From: Gulosibacter massiliensis
GTDB taxonomy: Bacteria; Actinomycetota; Actinomycetes; Actinomycetales; Microbacteriaceae
DNA: 6,110 nt
Assembly (NCBI GenBank): GCA_945901035.1
Contig: CAMDKN010000084.1
Coordinates: 1 to 6,110 of the forward strand
Direction: 5' to 3'
This document shows, piece after piece, positions 5,256-6,110 of the stretch. Within the stretch, counting starts at the first letter, position 1, and each line of letters starts with the position of its first letter. The notes beneath the pieces were generated by a model. That model saw nothing but the letters and a program-made list of their open reading frames with translations, had not been told where the DNA came from and made no database searches. Made by a program: the position numbers and the translations under genes.

Positions 5256-6110
5256 ATGATTATTGTCGTCTCGCCCGGCCAGGGCTCACAAACACCCGGT
5301 TTCCTCACGCCGTGGCTGGAAATCGACGGTGTTCGTGAACACCTCGAGTTGCTCTCCGACGCCGCGGACGTTGACCTCATCACTCACGGCACGATCTCGG
5401 ACGCCGACACCATTCGATCGACCGACATCGCCCAGCCGCTCATTGTGGCGGCGTCGATCGTGTCCGGCACCGTGTTGTTGCGCGACTTCATCCTCGACCG
5501 AATCGGTTTCGCCGGACACTCGGTCGGCGAGTTCGCCGCCGCGCATTTCGCGGGCATTCTCAGCGACACAGACGCACTGCGTCTGGTCGGGGTTCGCGGC
5601 CGCGCCATGGCCGCCGAAGCCGCGACGATCGCCACTGGCATGAGCGCGGTGATCGGTGGTGACAGCGCAGAGCTCGACGAGGCGTTGGCAACATTCGGTC
5701 TGGTCGCAGCCAACATGAACGGCGGTGGGCAGGTCGTCGTGGCGGGTCCACTCGATTCGCTCGCTCGGCTCGCGGAGTCTCCGGTTGCCGGTTCCCGAGT
5801 AATCCCGTTGCAGGTGGCGGGCGCATTCCACACATCGTTCATGTCCGGAGCGGTCGCGACGTTGCGCGCCGCGGCCGCATCGGTGTCCACCACCAATCCC
5901 CATTCAATCATTTACAGCAACCGCGACGGTCGTCAGGTCGAGAACGGGGACGCCTACCGCGACCTCTTGGTCGGTCAGGTCGAAAGCCCGGTTCGTTGGG
6001 ACCTGTGTATGGAGTCGTTCAACCGGGACGGCGTAACCGGTGTCGTCGAGCTCGCCCCGGGCGGGGCGCTGGCGGGGCTCCTCAAGCGCGGAATCAAAGG
6101 GTTGCGCACC
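5256..6110 (+). CDS. fabD: Malonyl-CoA:ACP transacylase (ACP S-malonyltransferase), partial
   Basis: Moves malonyl from CoA to acyl carrier protein, supplying the extender unit for type II fatty-acid synthesis. The window holds 285 codons; the family has about 300-310, so only the last 20-25 or so are missing at the right edge. Seen motifs: the oxyanion-hole loop PGQGSQ (Gln9), the nucleophile elbow GHSVGE with catalytic Ser89, the substrate-binding Arg114 in VRGRAM, the NMNGGGQVVVAG loop (153-164), and catalytic His192 in GAFHTSFM. The segment ESPVRWD (243-249) near the C-terminus is also typical. All key residues are intact. The gene starts 7 bases after aceE with no promoter between. In Streptomyces the same gene heads the fabD-fabH-acpP-fabF operon behind the regulator fasR; here aceE takes the upstream place, and fabH/acpP/fabF can be expected to the right. 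Confidence 0.97.
   Translation, partial: MIIVVSPGQGSQTPGFLTPWLEIDGVREHLELLSDAADVDLITHGTISDADTIRSTDIAQPLIVAASIVSGTVLLRDFILDRIGFAGHSVGEFAAAHFAGILSDTDALRLVGVRGRAMAAEAATIATGMSAVIGGDSAELDEALATFGLVAANMNGGGQVVVAGPLDSLARLAESPVAGSRVIPLQVAGAFHTSFMSGAVATLRAAAASVSTTNPHSIIYSNRDGRQVENGDAYRDLLVGQVESPVRWDLCMESFNRDGVTGVVELAPGGALAGLLKRGIKGLRT

Noticed and set aside
3653..5383. Two long minus-strand ORFs (279 and 296 codons) opposite aceE
   Set aside because: Antisense shadows of a conserved enzyme; no recognisable domain or ribosome binding site, and composition as expected from the opposite strand of biased codons.
5286..5911. Overlapping minus-strand ORFs opposite fabD
   Set aside because: fabD motifs are intact in the plus frame; the antisense frames show no family features.
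1..6110. CRISPR array, toxin-antitoxin pair, defence island or insertion sequence
   Set aside because: No regular direct repeats with spacers, transposase, terminal inverted repeats or small paired genes were found; all long frames are explained by housekeeping or PTS genes.

Overview
The window reads as chromosomal DNA of a high-GC Gram-positive actinomycete, most likely Microbacteriaceae or close kin. This rests on protein flavour, not on a search: AceE is of the long homodimeric actinobacterial type, aceE runs straight into fabD, codons favour G/C in third position, and the tRNA gene does not encode its CCA end. It holds four protein genes (two of them cut by the window edges) and one tRNA. 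It looks like ordinary core and carbohydrate-uptake DNA. No mobile element, CRISPR array or defence system is visible.

Left part (1-2169): a sugar phosphotransferase (PTS) unit. The 5' end of an enzyme IIB gene of the lactose/cellobiose class runs leftward out of the window. Diverging from it across about 120 bp is a 637-residue multidomain regulator of the LicR/MtlR/ManR type (two helix-turn-helix domains, two PRDs, an EIIB-like domain and an EIIA domain). Such regulators are phosphorylated by PTS proteins and usually control the neighbouring PTS operon. The intergenic region has a perfect inverted repeat that could be the operator.

Middle (2170-2521): the regulator converges on a leftward tRNA-Val(TAC) gene. 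The 158 bp between them contain several perfect hairpins and two extra copies of the tRNA 3'-end sequence, spaced 74 and 76 nt apart. This is the most unusual part of the window. The tRNA in turn diverges from aceE across a 120-bp shared promoter region.

Right part (2522-6110): aceE, the E1 component of pyruvate dehydrogenase, is complete with all its catalytic motifs. Seven bases later comes fabD, malonyl-CoA:ACP transacylase, which runs out of the right edge. The pair is probably one transcript that ties acetyl-CoA production to the first committed steps of type II fatty-acid synthesis; further fab genes probably follow outside the window.
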